NCBI GenBank assembly: GCA_001466705.2
Contig: LATX02000189.1
Span: 868,001-932,000 of the forward strand
From: Moniliophthora roreri
Taxonomy: Eukaryota; Basidiomycota; Agaricomycetes; Agaricales; Marasmiaceae
DNA: 64,000 nt
Direction of reading: 5' to 3'
In this document: positions 22,301 to 36,327 of the stretch, in pieces
Numbering within the stretch: the first letter of the stretch is position 1
Layout of the letters: every line of letters starts with the position of its first letter
Translations under genes and position numbers: made by a program
The notes under the pieces: generated by a model
Told to the model about the DNA's origin: nothing
What the model saw: the letters and a program-made list of their open reading frames with translations, nothing else
The model's database searches: none

Positions 22301-23334
22301 CTACATACTAAAAATCTCGTCGATCTCATTGCGTTTCTTCTTCTTTGGGCGTGCCTCTCTCGTAGTGGTTGACTTCTCTGCCACCTCACCTGCAGAAGAC
22401 AATCAATTCGCGCAATTACAAGAAAAACCTTAGACTTACTAGGCCTCACCGTCACGACAGGCACTATTCGCGGTATCGTAGGTGGGTATACGGCTGAAAA
22501 AGGTGATTCTTTCGACCCCCGGTCTGCTTCAATGTCGACGAGGTGAAGTTCAGCAGTAGCACTAGAACTCGGACGATAAATAGCATCCAGACTGAAAAGC
22601 GTTGACTTTGCATCAACGACTACCGAGCGGAGCTCCGATGCGAGCAGGCCGATTCTGGATGCAACAGAAAGCACAGTCAAGATCAGGTGCACGAATGCAC
22701 CGGACTGCATTTCAATTGTGAATACCCTACAGTGCGCCATCACTCTAATGCAATTAACGGACGAGGAGAAGATTGAACCTGAAAATATCCTGCATTTTGT
22801 GGTGCACCTGCAAGATGATAAAAATATTGTGATTAAGCTTTCGGTCTTCATTCACCTTTTGAAGAAGAGCCGAGTACAACGACAGCTGCCCAGAGGTAGC
22901 CCTAATGTAGCCCTCATCCGGATAATGAGTCCAGGGGCTTTTCAGCAATTTCGTACTAAAAATACATATCATTCAGCTCTGTGAACACTTTAGCGAAGGT
23001 TTACCCACCTTGATTCCCGGAAGAATGTCAGTCGAATTTCGTCAAGAAGAGTCGACAATTGGAGTCGTTCAACGCGACGGCTGTATCTTCGCATTTCAGC
23101 AATGCGCTTCCAGAAGAGTGCAGATTGGTGTTGATTCTTCCCCTTGTAATAGATGCGTTCCAAAATTTTGAGTTCGCCGTCATATGCGGTCAAGGAAACC
23201 TGTAAGCGTTTGGAGCAAGATTTGAGTTCTTTCAGAACGAGATCGACAATCGAGTGGTAGTCTGCGGGGAGCGTTATACGCTCATGGCGTTGAGCTTTGT
23301 ATGTCGTTCGATTTGGAGAAAGAGAAGCCAACAT
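22301..23334 (-). CDS. RMP1: RNase MRP subunit Rmp1 / NEPRO family nucleolar protein
   Basis: Yeast Rmp1 is a specific subunit of RNase MRP, which cuts pre-rRNA; metazoan NEPRO is regarded as its counterpart. The diagnostic segment is ILERIYYKGKNQHQSALFWK followed by RIAEMRRYSRRVERLQL, i.e. Tyr-Lys-x-Lys-Asn-Gln-His then a basic helix. Introns join LTFFRES to TKLLKSPWTHYPDEGY and continue through SGQLSLYSALLQK. The end, TREARPKKKKRNEIDEIFSM, is a basic nuclear signal and an acidic Asp-Glu-Ile-Phe tail common in these proteins. The middle (22430-22780) has uncertain splicing. I start at MLASLSPNRTTYK (23334). An upstream in-frame Met at 23490 would add 52 residues of unconvincing sequence and bring the start to 4 bases from the APL1 ATG. 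Confidence 0.72.
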
Positions 23335-23494
23335 CGAGACCAAGGAACTCTGTAAATTTGAATTGTTTAAAATACGCCCCCGACTGTGGTTTTCTATCAC
23401 GTGGCCGGTGATCCCTTCTATCACAACTACAAGTTTTCGAGGTAGCACTAGCTGCCGTCTGCATACCCGAGTTGCGTGAAAGGAAGTCATAGAA
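23335..23494. promoter_or_regulatory. Divergent promoter of RMP1-like gene and APL1, with CACGTG box
   Basis: With the preferred RMP1 start, 160 bases lie between the opposed start codons. A CACGTG palindrome at 23398-23403 sits near the middle, as in the STU2/NOC3 promoter. Confidence 0.4.
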
Positions 23495-26132
23495 ATGGCC
23501 CAGCCTGGTCAGGATGCGAAATTTTTTCAGCGTGGAAAGATTGAGGTGTGTATCACTCTTATTCGATTTGACCTCTAAGCTCACGAGAGCACGACAGGAA
23601 TTCCGCGCAGAGCTCCAGGCAGCTGAAACGAAGGATAAGAAGTATGTTAAGCGCAAAACAGTTCTGAAGAAGATTGTCGCAAACATAACTATGGGCACGG
23701 ACAGTCAGCATCATTCTCGTAGTCCCTAATTATTCAACGTAATAACGCTCCGTCTTCAGTGTCGCCTCTATTCACGGATGTTGTTCAGTGCTTAGGGGCT
23801 CCCCTTTTGGAGATAAAGAAAAGTTGGATGTCCCTTGACCTGCTGGTGAACCCGTCTGATTCCAAAATACAGTGGTGTACCTGTTCCTTGTCAGCTACGG
23901 ACGGTCGAAGCCTGATCTCATACATCTGGTCATACCCAACTTCCTCCAGGTACCTGAATTCTTCATCCCTTGTCTCTGAAACTCAAACACTCATAGGATT
24001 GTAATGACCGGAATCCGCTCATTCGTGCACTGGCAATCCGAACCATGTCATATATTCCCATACCCGTTGTCACAGAAGCCCTCTCGGACAACCTTCGACA
24101 TGCCTTGAAAGATCGCGATCCATATGTCAGAAAGACAGCGGCGATATGTGTGGCCAAGCTATACACCGCTGACCCCCGAAGAGCGGAGAAAGAAGGCTTT
24201 GTAGAGCTGCTGCGTGATTTGATGCTGGACAGCAACGCTACTGTTGTTGCCAATGCCGTTGCAGCGTTGTCAGAGATAGGAGACAGACAAGATGGTGTTA
24301 TCTTTAAGCTCAATCTTGCCACCGCCAATAAGCTCTTGGTGGCTATCCCGGAAGCGTCCGAGTGAGTATCAAGGGTGTTCCAACATTTTCATTGGTGCTG
24401 AAATCTACTAGATGGGGCCAAATATACATTTTGGATTCCTTATTGCGATACGTTCCCGAACAACACGTTGATGCTGAAATGATGGCTGAGCGCATCATCG
24501 TACAGTTGCAACATGGAAACTCTGCGGTTGTTCTTACCACGATCAAAGCCCTCCTGTACCTAATGAACTACATGTCCAATCGTCAACTCATCGACTATAT
24601 ATGTAAAAAAATGGGTCCTCCCCTGGGTGAGTGCTGCATTACACGCTATTTTTCGTCAATGACTATTAAACAGACATCATTTAGTCACCCTCCTTTCCTC
24701 TGGACCCGAAGTCCAATATGTTGCCTTAAGGAACATTCTCCTCATAATCCAACGGCGACCGCAAGTCCTCAAGAATGACGTTCGGGTCTTCTTCTGCAAG
24801 TATAATGACCCTATATATGTCAAACTTGCAAAGCTGGAAATCATGTACCGATTGGCACGAGCGGAAAATGCCAAAGAGGTTCTAGCAGAATTGCAAGAGT
24901 TAGTGAACCATCTTCGCGTTAGGTCGTCAACTGATAGCCAAGCAGGTATGCATCTGAAGTTGACCTTGACTTTGTTCGCAAAGCAGTTCGCTCCATCGGT
25001 CGACTGGCGATCAAAGTGGAGGCTGCTGCCGACGATTGCATACAGGCGTTGCTGAATCTGATCGAAACCAAAATCACCTATGTCGTTCAAGAAGCCGTCA
25101 TCGTGATCAAGGACATCTTCAGAAGATATCCAGGGAAGTATGAGGGTATCATACCAACCCTCTGCGAGAATTTAGACGCTCTTGACGAGCCTGAGGCTAA
25201 GGCATCGATGGTATGGATTATCGGACAGTTCGCCAATATCATAGACAATGCAGACGAACTCCTCGACATTCTCTGTTTTTCTTTCCTGGAGGAAAGCACA
25301 GAGGCACGTAAATAAAAGTCTGACCACTAACTGAAGACTCACTTCACGCACAATAGGTCCAACTGTCTCTACTTACTGCTACCGTTAAATTGTTCATCTA
25401 CAAGTCGAAGTCGGAGAAAGCCAAGGAACTTGTGCACAAGGTCCTCAAGTGGGCTACCGAGGAAATCGACAACCCGGACATCCGGGATCGGGGTTTCATG
25501 TACTGGAGAATGCTGGCAATAAATCCTACGGTCGCCGGCGAAATTGTGTTGGCGGAGAAACCTGCCATCACTACTGACTCAGACCGCATGGATCGAGGAG
25601 CACTGGACCAGTTGCTTCTCCACACAGGGACATTAGGCAGCATCTATCATAAGAATCCTGAGGTTTGTGTCCAGGACTCTGTCTTGCTACAAGCTTACCT
25701 TTTTTATAGACTTTCATTCGTGGCGCGGCGGGTAGAGCATTGAAGGATAGCCCAGCGTTGAACGCTAATTCTAGGGCAGTTTTAGTGCCTCTAACTCGTC
25801 CACAGCTTCCTTTGCTGGGAGGGGTCACGGTTCCTGGCCCCGGACCCGTCGAGTCACATAAGAGGTCTCCATCCCCTAATGCTGCACCTCCACTTCCATC
25901 GAAGTCGGACCCACAACCATCATCATCGCCTGCTCAACTTATATCAGCAGGAAATGATAGTCTTGTTGACGCGGATGATGACGACGATGCTCCTGTCACT
26001 TCCAACAATAACGCGAATGACCCATACTCAAACCTCGATAGTGCCTTTGGCAATTATTTGGCTGATGCGCCGCAACCTATAACTGCTAATCACCGAGGAA
26101 AACACGGGGACGAGGATGATTTACTGTTCTGA
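23495..26132 (+). CDS. APL1: Beta adaptin of AP-2 type, without appendage domain
   Basis: Large subunit of a clathrin adaptor complex; AP-2 acts in endocytosis and polarised growth at the plasma membrane. It begins [17 protein letters not shown], splices, and continues [20 protein letters not shown] and [22 protein letters not shown] plus a KDK-rich helix resembles fungal Apl1 (AP-2 beta) more than Apl2 (AP-1 beta). The helical solenoid is complete: [74 protein letters not shown] and [20 protein letters not shown]. After the trunk comes a Pro/Ser-rich hinge of about 110 residues ending EDDLLF. There is no ear domain and no clear clathrin box of the LLNLD type. About ten introns. AP-1 beta remains a possible alternative assignment. 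Confidence 0.85.
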
Positions 26133-26219
26133 AATGGCTGGTTGGGGTATAATTCATGAACTGAAAACACGTGTATACGAATGGATAACACTACAGATAC
26201 ATATACCTGACTGCGGGTA

Positions 26220-27261
26220 TTATGAGAAAACATTTTGTATAGACTGAGATAAGGACTTGGGTCGAAGAGAGTTGTAATGCTAGGCAACAGTCTCAATACC
26301 GTACTCTCAAGCAAGCAGATAGAAGCACTTACCTCTCCTAAACCATACATACGACGATGGTAGCTTATGCGTACCACCCGTGTGTCACGAATATCACCAT
26401 CCAATGGTGTGCCAGTGGGATTATGAACCACGACTGGGGGAGTGCCGGATTGCACTACATGGATGGGCACATTGAAGGCACGACTCAACGCCAGAATTTC
26501 TGGTTCACCGCCCCACATGGCTGTATCACGAATGGATTGACAATACCTTTCGTACTCCTTGAAGCTCATAAGACCGGCGTTTTGAGCACCTGGGCCATCT
26601 TCGCCGTCAGCAGACGGTAGAAAGGGTAGAAAGTCATCCGGATGGGAATACATGTAGTTGCATGCGGCTAAACGGACAGTTGCATAGTTGGCATCCTTTG
26701 AAGGGAGAATGGACAAGAGAGCTAGTTGATCTGCGATAGCAGAGAACAAGCAATGCCCGTCAGGATTGATCTGGTGGTGAAAGAAGATCAGTAACTTTGC
26801 AAAAGAAACTGACCCCAAAACGCTCTCGCCTCAAACATCTGCACACCCAGTTCATCGCATATTCGTTTAATATTTTTCTCTTCCTCTTTTGCCTCTCTCT
26901 CCAAACGCGCATCTGCTTCTGGATCACCGGCAGAATAGGCCTCCGCGAGGGTTGCAGCTTTCCTTGCCTATCGGGTAAAAACTACAGTCAGCTATCTATC
27001 ACAAATCCACTGACTGATCCCAGTTACCTGTCTGGCCTGATACCTACTCTTGGAGTCCTGCTGTCGGTAGACTTGTTCCTCTGCAGTATGCTGGACCTCT
27101 CTAATGACATTCGCGGATTCTTGTCGTACCGCTTGATCTCTGGAATCGAGTTGTGCCAGTAGGTCGTCCATCAAGTCATCATCTTGGGCTAGAGGTGGGG
27201 GCGGGGGCGACTTGGATTGAGGTGAAAACACTTTTTTCAGTTTGTTCTTTTTGCTGCCCAT
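26220..27261 (-). CDS. OTU2: OTU-domain deubiquitinase (OTUD6B/Otu2)
   Basis: Cysteine protease that removes ubiquitin; yeast Otu2 and human OTUD6B act on ribosomes and translation. N-terminal part: MGSKKNKLKKVFSPQSKSPP then a charged coiled coil (KAATLAEAYSAGDPEADARL). The OTU domain follows: catalytic Cys loop PDGHCLFSAIADQL, then YMYSHPDDFLPFLPSADGED and FKEYERYCQSIRDTAMWGGE, and the catalytic His in HYNSLRPKSL, reached through a final intron (26286-26330 region). It ends SQNVFS-like after about 300 residues. The intron before the catalytic loop (26771-26829) appears to start with GC rather than GT; see findings. Tail-to-tail with APL1 (87 bases) and 90 bases from the divergent aldo-keto reductase. 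Confidence 0.92.
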
Positions 27262-27351
27262 GGTGGTTGCGCGTTGAAAGTTGAGAACATCGATCAATTT
27301 CGTCATCTAGGTCCGGTACCGAAGTCCATGCGAGCTTAAACAATTACTACC

Positions 27352-28782
<1,431 letters not shown>

Positions 28783-28994
28783 TTAGTGTTAACCTGGATA
28801 GTAAAGTGAAACTTCAAGCTAAAATTTTTAAAATTCGTACATACATACTTTTTATCAAACTGGGGAGTAATTTCCCAGCTTGAGGAGATGTTACACAGCC
28901 ACGATCGCCCTGGGACCTTGCTGGGACCATTTACATCGCGGTCGCGTTGAACTTGATCTTTCCCCATTCAAGCTGAACCTGTGTGCTTCCCTCA

Positions 28995-31801
28995 ATGCCT
29001 TCTGTTGAGCTCTCGTCGTCAGTGAATTCGCCAGGAGATTTGCTGAACCTTCAAAGGCAGCTCACCGAGACGGCCAACCAACTTCGTGGTGCACAATCCG
29101 CAGATGATGGGGAACATTTATGGTTGGATGTTACTCGAATTTGTCGGACATTAGCAAACGCACTACGTGTAACCGACGGTCCTGGTATGCACTGATAGCA
29201 ATGATTCGACCTTTTTTTCTTCATATTGACATGCTTTGCAGTCGACAATCATACCGCGCTGGGTCAGACATCACTACCACAGACTCTCAACACACTCTAT
29301 ACCCTTGCGCTTCAAGGCTCAGCCACTCCCGATCTAATCTATTCGGCTCCCATTCTTGAAATACTTCGTGTTTCTGCTAACTTATGTATGGATCATGGTG
29401 AGGTCTTGAAGCAGAATACGGGACTGCCAACCGCTAATGTCTCTGTCAGATGACAATCGCGGATTATTGTTAGATGCAGGGCTTCCTCAGGCACTTGTGT
29501 CTTTACTAGAAGGTTATGCCGAATCAATACCACCACCCCCATACTCTAGACCACTGCCCTTGGACTCTGCGCATCTGAAGTTGATTAGAGCGGCAATAGG
29601 AGTGCTGTTGAACGCAAGCGTCGGCTTTGGTGCGCATCTTTAATGCACGATCTCGAATTGCTATTGAAATTTCATATATCCCTAACAGATCCAGTCAAGT
29701 ATCGACTGATATCCCTAGAAGCCGGGAAGACTATCTTGAAACTTTCCACTGCAATATACCCCACCGGTTCATGGCTAGTGCAACCCACCCTGGACAATAT
29801 CTCAGAGAGCGATTTGGAGGAAGCATGGACATTGAGGAGTAGCCTATCGAACTGGGCATGGCGAACCATTATAGAACTCAAGGATGTGAAGGATGAATGT
29901 ACGTCACGAGTTATCTCCTTATCGTAAACTGTAACTTGTGGCTCATTCCTTCAAATATGATAGCACTTCAGATATTTACCCCTGACGTGCTCCCATTCCT
30001 AACGCCACCGTTGCTCGCATTCACTTCTCCACATGTTGCTGCACTACCGAATGGACTGCCGACCGAGCTGTCAGCCACGCTTCTCCAGGCCGACTTTGAG
30101 AGCTTAGAAGAATCTTGCTCTCTAATTGAATCACTATCCTTGGACGTAGAAGATGTGCGCCTGTCTCTTGCGCGTGGGCACCAGTTCCCTGCTGAACATG
30201 GTGGTGTTCCCTGTTTCAGTTGCATCCTCGATTTCCTAGAACAGGGAGAGACTCCGCCTCTTTGGAAGGACATGCCCTCCAGTTTTGATGCCAAACGCAA
30301 AGAAAAAGGTTTTGAAATGTTTAAAGCTGCTCTGATCAAGACTGTCGTGGAAGTGGTGGGAGAGGAACGTAATGAGGATGTGCTGTGGGATGATTCCGAA
30401 GTGGGCACATCCGGTGGTCAATTCGTATCCCGCATGGTACAATGGCTCAAGAAATGCGTCCATGACATGGAAAAAGGGGACGGAGAGTATTCTTCGAGGA
30501 ACGACCTAGTCATTTGTGCCAGTCTTTCACTTGGAAATCTAGCTCGGAGAGGTCGGTCATACTTTCGGGAAGATTACTTTTTTTTACTAACATGGTATTC
30601 CTGAAGAGAAAAATGCAAGCGTTCTGCTTTCACCACCGCATTCGTTGGCACCTGTCCTCACATCGGTTCACCTTTTGTCGCCTAGTAGTGACATCAAGAT
30701 GAAACATGGGGTTTTAGGACTGTTAAAGCATCTAGCGCAATCTTCTTTCCAGTCATCCTCTATTCAGTCATATTTAAGCAAGGCGGAAACCGTTAAATGC
30801 GTCTGCGAGTGTGGAATCTGGGATCAGCGAGCTGATGCAATGGCGGAGGTGGTCCAAATTAGCGCAATCGGCGTCGTGAAGCATTTGTGCAACGCAAATG
30901 GTGTGTCACCTACTGGCCCTTTGTCCACTGTGTGCTTACAATTTCCAGTTGAAAACACATTCGCATTGGTTCTCCCTTCCAGAACAGAATCTCCGACACT
31001 ACAGACTGGTCTGTCGCAGATCTTGGCTCTTGTCAAGCGGTCAGACTCAGTTCCCGTCAAGAGTGAGGGAACTAGGGTACTAGTTAACGTGGTTAAATCA
31101 CTATGGTCGAGCGACATTATTGGAGCTACTCCTTCGGCTCTGCCGACGAATTCCGAGGGTGAAGGTCATTCCGAGTCTGAAGACATCAAGCGCAAGAGAC
31201 AGGAGGCGAAGCAAACGATACTTACATTACCATGTGCATCCGCCTTAGCGAACTTAGTCGCTCGCAGCGCTAAGTATCCCTTACTTGTAAATGAAGGTAT
31301 TGTAGCACTGACGCTACTGAGTACACAAAAGACTGGTGGTACGTGCTTTATTGACCTCTGTGCGAATGATTTGTGATTCATACCCCCTGGACAGCTCCAT
31401 TGGTGCTGCAAGCTATCCTGTCTCCCGTGTTACTCGAACCTCCGCCATCTGCCGAGCCTCCTTCTGCATCTTCGTCTGTGGCTACAGAGCTGAGCTCTCC
31501 AACTATAGCAACACCATCTACCCGTGGACGTCTACCCGTCCCACGAACGGCATTGGACATGCTGATTGCGGTTCTGAAGAATGTCGACAATCCAGTGAAT
31601 TTCCAACCAGAAGTTCGCATTAATGTTTGCTCCCTTTTGATTCAAGTGGGACGGAATAGTGCGGAGGAAGAGGAGTATGCCAAAGTTAAGGAGACGGTGA
31701 AGCCTGTCATGGAAGAGCTATTGGAAAGCCTGCGAGGTGCAACTGGGATTGAAGGAGCATTGGCCAAGGCGGTGAATCGGGTTATTGAGACGTGGGTATG
31801 A
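28995..31801 (+). CDS. Rap1GDS1/SmgGDS-like armadillo-repeat protein
   Basis: Metazoan SmgGDS binds and chaperones small GTPases with a C-terminal polybasic region; fungal members are little studied. The first in-frame ATG gives MPSVELSSSVNSPGDLLNLQ. The protein is helical throughout, with ARM-like repeats: APILEILRVSANLCMDHDDN, GLLLDAGLPQALVSLLEGYA, LIRAAIGVLLNASVGF, a middle acidic stretch, CASLSLGNLARR, MKHGVLGLLKHLAQSS and SEGTRVLVNVVKSLW. The phrase NRGLLLDAGLPQAL and the LSLGNLAR repeat are typical of this family. About eight introns; the total is roughly 820 residues. A Ser/Pro linker lies near the end, followed by a last helical part (LDMLIAVLKNVDNPVNFQPE). Family assignment is by overall repeat pattern. 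Confidence 0.72.
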
Positions 31802-32001
31802 GTAGATGCGAGATGTATTATAATGTTCATCTAAGGTCGCAGATGTATTTTAGGGGTATACATAAAGGGCCAACACCCACTTCATTTGATTAGGGTTCGC
31901 GTCAGATGACAGATGCTCCGGTTCCAACACATCCGACCCCCGGTTTTGACAATTGTTATAAACTAAATACGCCCCTTCGTTAAAGCCTTTTTACTCTCGA
32001 A

Positions 32002-33311
32002 ATGAGTACGATAAACGTCGACATATCTGAAGGAATAGCGACCATTACATTCAATCGACCAAAGTCATATAATGCAATCGTGAGTGTATTGTTCGGTGTC
32101 TCTACCGTCGAATACTGATTCCAAATGTTCTAAAACAGACTCGGGAGGATTATGATGCCTTTGCCAATACTTTGAGGGAAATAGATGGGCGAGACGACGT
32201 TATAGTCACTGTTTGGCAAGGTACGGACGGTTGACATTGGGAGCGCTTGCCGAACTCATAGCGATTTTCTACTGTTCGCCTTGAACAGCGACAGGGAAAT
32301 GGTTCTGCGCGTGAGTCTCACTATCTGTACACCCATTCAGTCTGTCTCAATAACGTATAGGGGTACAGATGTCAAGAATCGAGGTGCTCTGTCTGAAGAC
32401 CCATTCAACGTTACTGTTCGACGCGGATTCCTGCAAGGCGCTGCCCATACCACCACTGATTGCGGTAAAGCTGTGGGGTGCCAATACCAGTGATTTTACC
32501 TCCCTTTATTGACGATGGAAATGGACTAGCTCTATTCCCACTCCAAAATCCTCGTGGCTGCATTGAATGGACCTGTAATGGGCATCGCTGCGGGTACGGT
32601 GTTCATCAGATCTCACGGCAACAATTGTTGACAGAACTCAATACATACAGCTTTCCTGGGACACTTTGACTTCATCTACAGCGTTCCAGACGCGTGGCTG
32701 TCCGTCCCATTCACTTTCCTCGGTACGGTAGTTGATCTAGATGTCTAATCCTTGTTAATACGGTACAGGTATTGTTGCCGAGGGGGGATCGAGCGTTAGC
32801 TTTGTGAATCGGAGTGCGTTCATTTTGAATGGCAAGAGATATCGTCTGAATCGTCTTTCCAGTGGGCCTCGCACAGGCGAACGAGGTACTGCTTTGGGGA
32901 AAGAAGAAAACAGCTCAAGAACTGCTCGCCTGCGGTTTCGTCAAGTAAACGGATGATACCTCAGCCTATATACGTCGAAAACTAATGCTCATTTACAGTG
33001 AAATTGTCCCTGCACAATCGGACAAGGAATTTCATGCCGCAGTCAGGTCCCGGCTGCTTGAACATTTGCACGGATTAGATCCATCCGCTCTTTTATCCGT
33101 GAAGGAGCTCCTCCGTGCAGGACTGGCAGAAAAGAACAATCCAGATGCTGTCAATCTTCGCGAGAGTTATGGTAAGTGTCCTTCGCCATTGCCACTTTCT
33201 GACCTAGATTTGAAGCGGTTGCTTGTAGCACAAGCTGAGCGGTTTGCCGGTGGTACGCCAGCAATCCAATTCGCGCGTATAGCCAGGAAGGAAATCAAGC
33301 ACAAGCTTTGA
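32002..33311 (+). CDS. Peroxisomal delta3,delta2-enoyl-CoA isomerase-like protein
   Basis: Crotonase-fold enzyme of unsaturated fatty-acid beta-oxidation. It begins MSTINVDISEGIATITFNRP and, through short introns, gives TREDYDAFANTLREIDGRDD, TVWQATGKWFCAGTDVK (first oxyanion-hole strand) and ILVAALNGPVMGIAA (second). FLGHFDFIYSVPDAWLSVPF and LGIVAEGGSSVSFVNR follow; the Glu in VAEGGSS is the catalytic base position of ECI2-type isomerases. The C-terminal helix (CGFVNEIVPAQSDKEF...) ends HKL, a variant PTS1 peroxisomal signal; yeast Eci1 has HRL. The intron at about 32470-32539 has a GTGGGG donor and is the least sure join. Around 280 residues. A hydratase role is possible, but the Glu position favours isomerase. 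Confidence 0.83.
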
Positions 33312-33897
33312 AGCTAGTCACTCGACCTATCCTGCTTTTATCAGAAAAGCTTCACGCATAAGCGCGTTCACGGTTTGCCTACCGATACCGATACAACGCT
33401 TTCTATAGAAGTAATCGTAAGGAGATACATATTGAAAGATCCGGCCACTAATATATAATTTTACTCCCCATGGCCGGGATTTGCGATGAAAGTGGCGTTT
33501 AGTGAAGGCTGTTGGAAATCGAGATGTCGGCATCAGCATGTGCCATGAACTTTCATTGACCGATCGCCCCGAGTTATGTTCTTTCAGAACGGTGTCAGAG
33601 GCTCATTCTATGGTAAACAGGAATATACCAGTAGTCCACGGCCTGAGCAGGAGGCCTGAGTACCATTTCCTGTTGTTTATTGCTCGCAGCGTTGGTGCAG
33701 CTCCTTGCGGATTGCGTCCTGATGGCATCGTTTATACTTCTTGGCAGGTGTTGATAACCCTGCTTGGCACTTGACCATACCCCTTATTTTGGGCGCCCTG
33801 ATATCCAGATACCAGATGGTACCAACATTTAAAACCGATTCGTATTTCTGTCCTTTCCTGCTCCCGCTTCCGCTCCCGCTCTCGCTTCACTCTAGCC
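33312..33897. other. Intergenic region upstream of the permease
   Basis: 586 bases without a recognisable gene. The last 60 bases before the permease ATG are rich in C and T (repeated CTCCCGCT/CTTCCGCT units near 33861-33885), resembling a transcription-start pyrimidine tract. Confidence 0.5.
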
Positions 33898-36327
33898 ATG
33901 GACCCCGAAAAGCTCAAGCATAGCGACTCCTCCGTCAAGTCCAGCTCTATCGAGGCCGACGAGGTCTACAATGAAGAGCTCCATGAGCCGCCCAAAGAGG
34001 AAGCCCTTCATCGTGGTCTGAAGGCTCGACAGGTGTCTATGATTGCGGTGAATGTTATCATACTCACCTCTCCCTACAACTCTGATTTATTCTTTTGCTC
34101 AGCTGGGTGGTGCAGTGGGGACAGGTCTGGTCATCGGATCTGGTACTGCATTGCAACGAGGTGGCCCTCTCGGTCTGTTACTCGGTTATGCCTTCATGGG
34201 TTTTGTCTGTTATCTCGTCATGGTTGCTTTGGGAGAAATGGCTGCGTATCTCCCTCACAAGAAAGGATTCTCTGGTTATGCGACTCGATTTGTTGACCCT
34301 GCCATGGGTTTTGCATTGGGGTGGAACTATCTGATGAAATACGTGAGGCTCCTTTTGGTCTATTGCCATCGCTAGAGCTTATGGATGGTTAATTCAGCTC
34401 ATTGTAACCCCTAACAATATCAATGCTGCTGGAGTCGTTATACAATATTGGACGCGGTCGGTGCACATAGCGATCTGGATGGGTACGAATTTTCCAACAT
34501 GACTTGCTGACATCGCTGAACAATTTTGACAGTTATTTTCATCGCGTTTAGTGAGCAGACATTTTTCAGATGCATTGGATAATCTAACGACTACCCTTAG
34601 TTTTTGTTGTCAACCTACTCGGTGTTCGCGTTTTCGGTGAGCTGGAGTTTTGGTTTTCCAGCATCAAAGGTATGGATAGAACCTTGAGCCAACTGTGAAA
34701 ATTGATGCGCTGACCGGAAACACTAGTCGTCACATTGATTGGTTTGATATTAATGGGTATTATCATCGACTTGGGTACGCGCGTTTTCAACAATTCAGTG
34801 ACACCACTTGGCACTTACACGACGACAGGCGGCAACCCTCAACATGACCGCATCGGTTTCCGTTACTGGAATCCTCCGGATGGTCCTATGGGCCGTTATC
34901 TCCTTGATACAGTCAAGGACAACTCCTTATCTGTCTTCATTGGCTTTTGGAGTGTACTTACGAATGCGCTTTTTGCTTACATGGGTACCGAACTGATTGG
35001 GGTGAGTTTGATACGTGCTAAACACAGTGGTGCTTTCTCATCCCTGTACACAGGTTACTGTTGGCGAAGTATGAGAGTCTTGACACCATTTACGACCATT
35101 GTCTCACTATTTCCTTTAGGCTGAAAACCCCCGTAGAAACATCCCCATGGCCATCAGACAGACTTTCTTTCGTATTCTCGTATTCTACGTTGGAGGAGTG
35201 TTTGTGATCGGGTTGGTCGTCCCAAGCACCGATGATGAGCTCTTTGTTGCCACCAAATCCAAGGCTGGAGGTCGGTACTATTGCAATTGAGCACGGATAC
35301 CTATCTGATTGTTTTTTTAGCGGCTGCATCTCCTTTTGTCGTCGGTAAAGCGATTGTTTTCTTGTTTATTGATATAGGTCCTCTAATCAGTTGCAACAGC
35401 GACCACCCTCGTCGGAATCAAGGTCTTAAATCATATTATCAATGGTGCCATCCTCCTCTTCGTCATGAGCGCTGCCAACTCCGACTTGTACATTGGATCA
35501 AGAACACTTTACGGTTTGGCCGTCGAAGGAAAGGCACCTCGTATCTTTCGCCGAGTCAACCGAATGGGTGTACCTTACCCCGCATTGATGTTCTGCACTT
35601 TGTTCTGCGGGCTTGTGTTCCTGAATGTCAAAAGCTCCGGTGCCAGAGGTGGGTCCTTACCATAAATTATTCAATTGGTCAATTCAAAATGTATGCTTTA
35701 GTTTTCACCTGGTTCGTCAATCTGGTATCAACATTCGGGGCCATTACATGGATTTGCATCTGCTATTCACACTTGTATACATTTTTTTCCCCCTCGCCGT
35801 CTACTCATATTCTAATATTCCGATGTTAGACGATTCATGAAGGCTCTGAAGGCTCAAGGAAGATCTCGAGATCAACTGCCCTATAAAGCACCTCTGCAAC
35901 CATTCGGGAGCTGGTTCGCTCTGATTGCGACCGCTATTGTAACATTGTTTAAGGTGAACAAGCTGAAGGGTTGATTACCACGAATTGTTGCTGACCTTTG
36001 TTTTCAAGGGATTCGATTCCTTTATTGGTACCTTTAAGGTAAATCCTTCATGACTAGTTGAAAGAGCCGTAGGGCTAATTTCATTGATACCTTACTTAGG
36101 TCGATGGATTCGTGACTAGCTACATCGCGCTTCCCACCTTTGTTGTGATGTATATCGGATACAAGGTGGTCATGAAGACAAAGGTTCACCGTATAGATGA
36201 GATCGATTTGGTGACGGGCCTCAAGGAGATTGATGATGAGGAACAGAGATATCTTGCTGAACATCAGGCTGCAAGTGAAGCCAAAGGCCCGAGGACGCGT
36301 TGGCGGAGAATCTGGGACAACATGTAA
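33898..36327 (+). CDS. Amino-acid permease (AAP/YAT family)
   Basis: Plasma-membrane proton symporter of the APC superfamily, expected 12 membrane helices. It starts MDPEKLKHSDSSVKSSSIEA with an acidic cytosolic tail, then HRGLKARQVSMIALGGAVGT and GLVIGSGTALQRGGPLGLLL: the first helix with the unwound Gly-rich substrate site. Others: YAFMGFVCYLVMVALGEMAA, FALGWNYLMKYLIVTPNNIN, WTRSVHIAIWMVIFIAFIFV, AFAYMGTEL-like NALFAYMGTELIGVTVGEAE then NPRRNIPMAIRQTFFRILVF, ILLFVMSAANSDLYIGSRTL and YGLAVEGKAPRIFRRVNRMG. The tail is charged and ends RRIWDNM. About ten introns, some placed by conserved motifs. The substrate range (general or specific) cannot be told from sequence. Confidence 0.92.
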
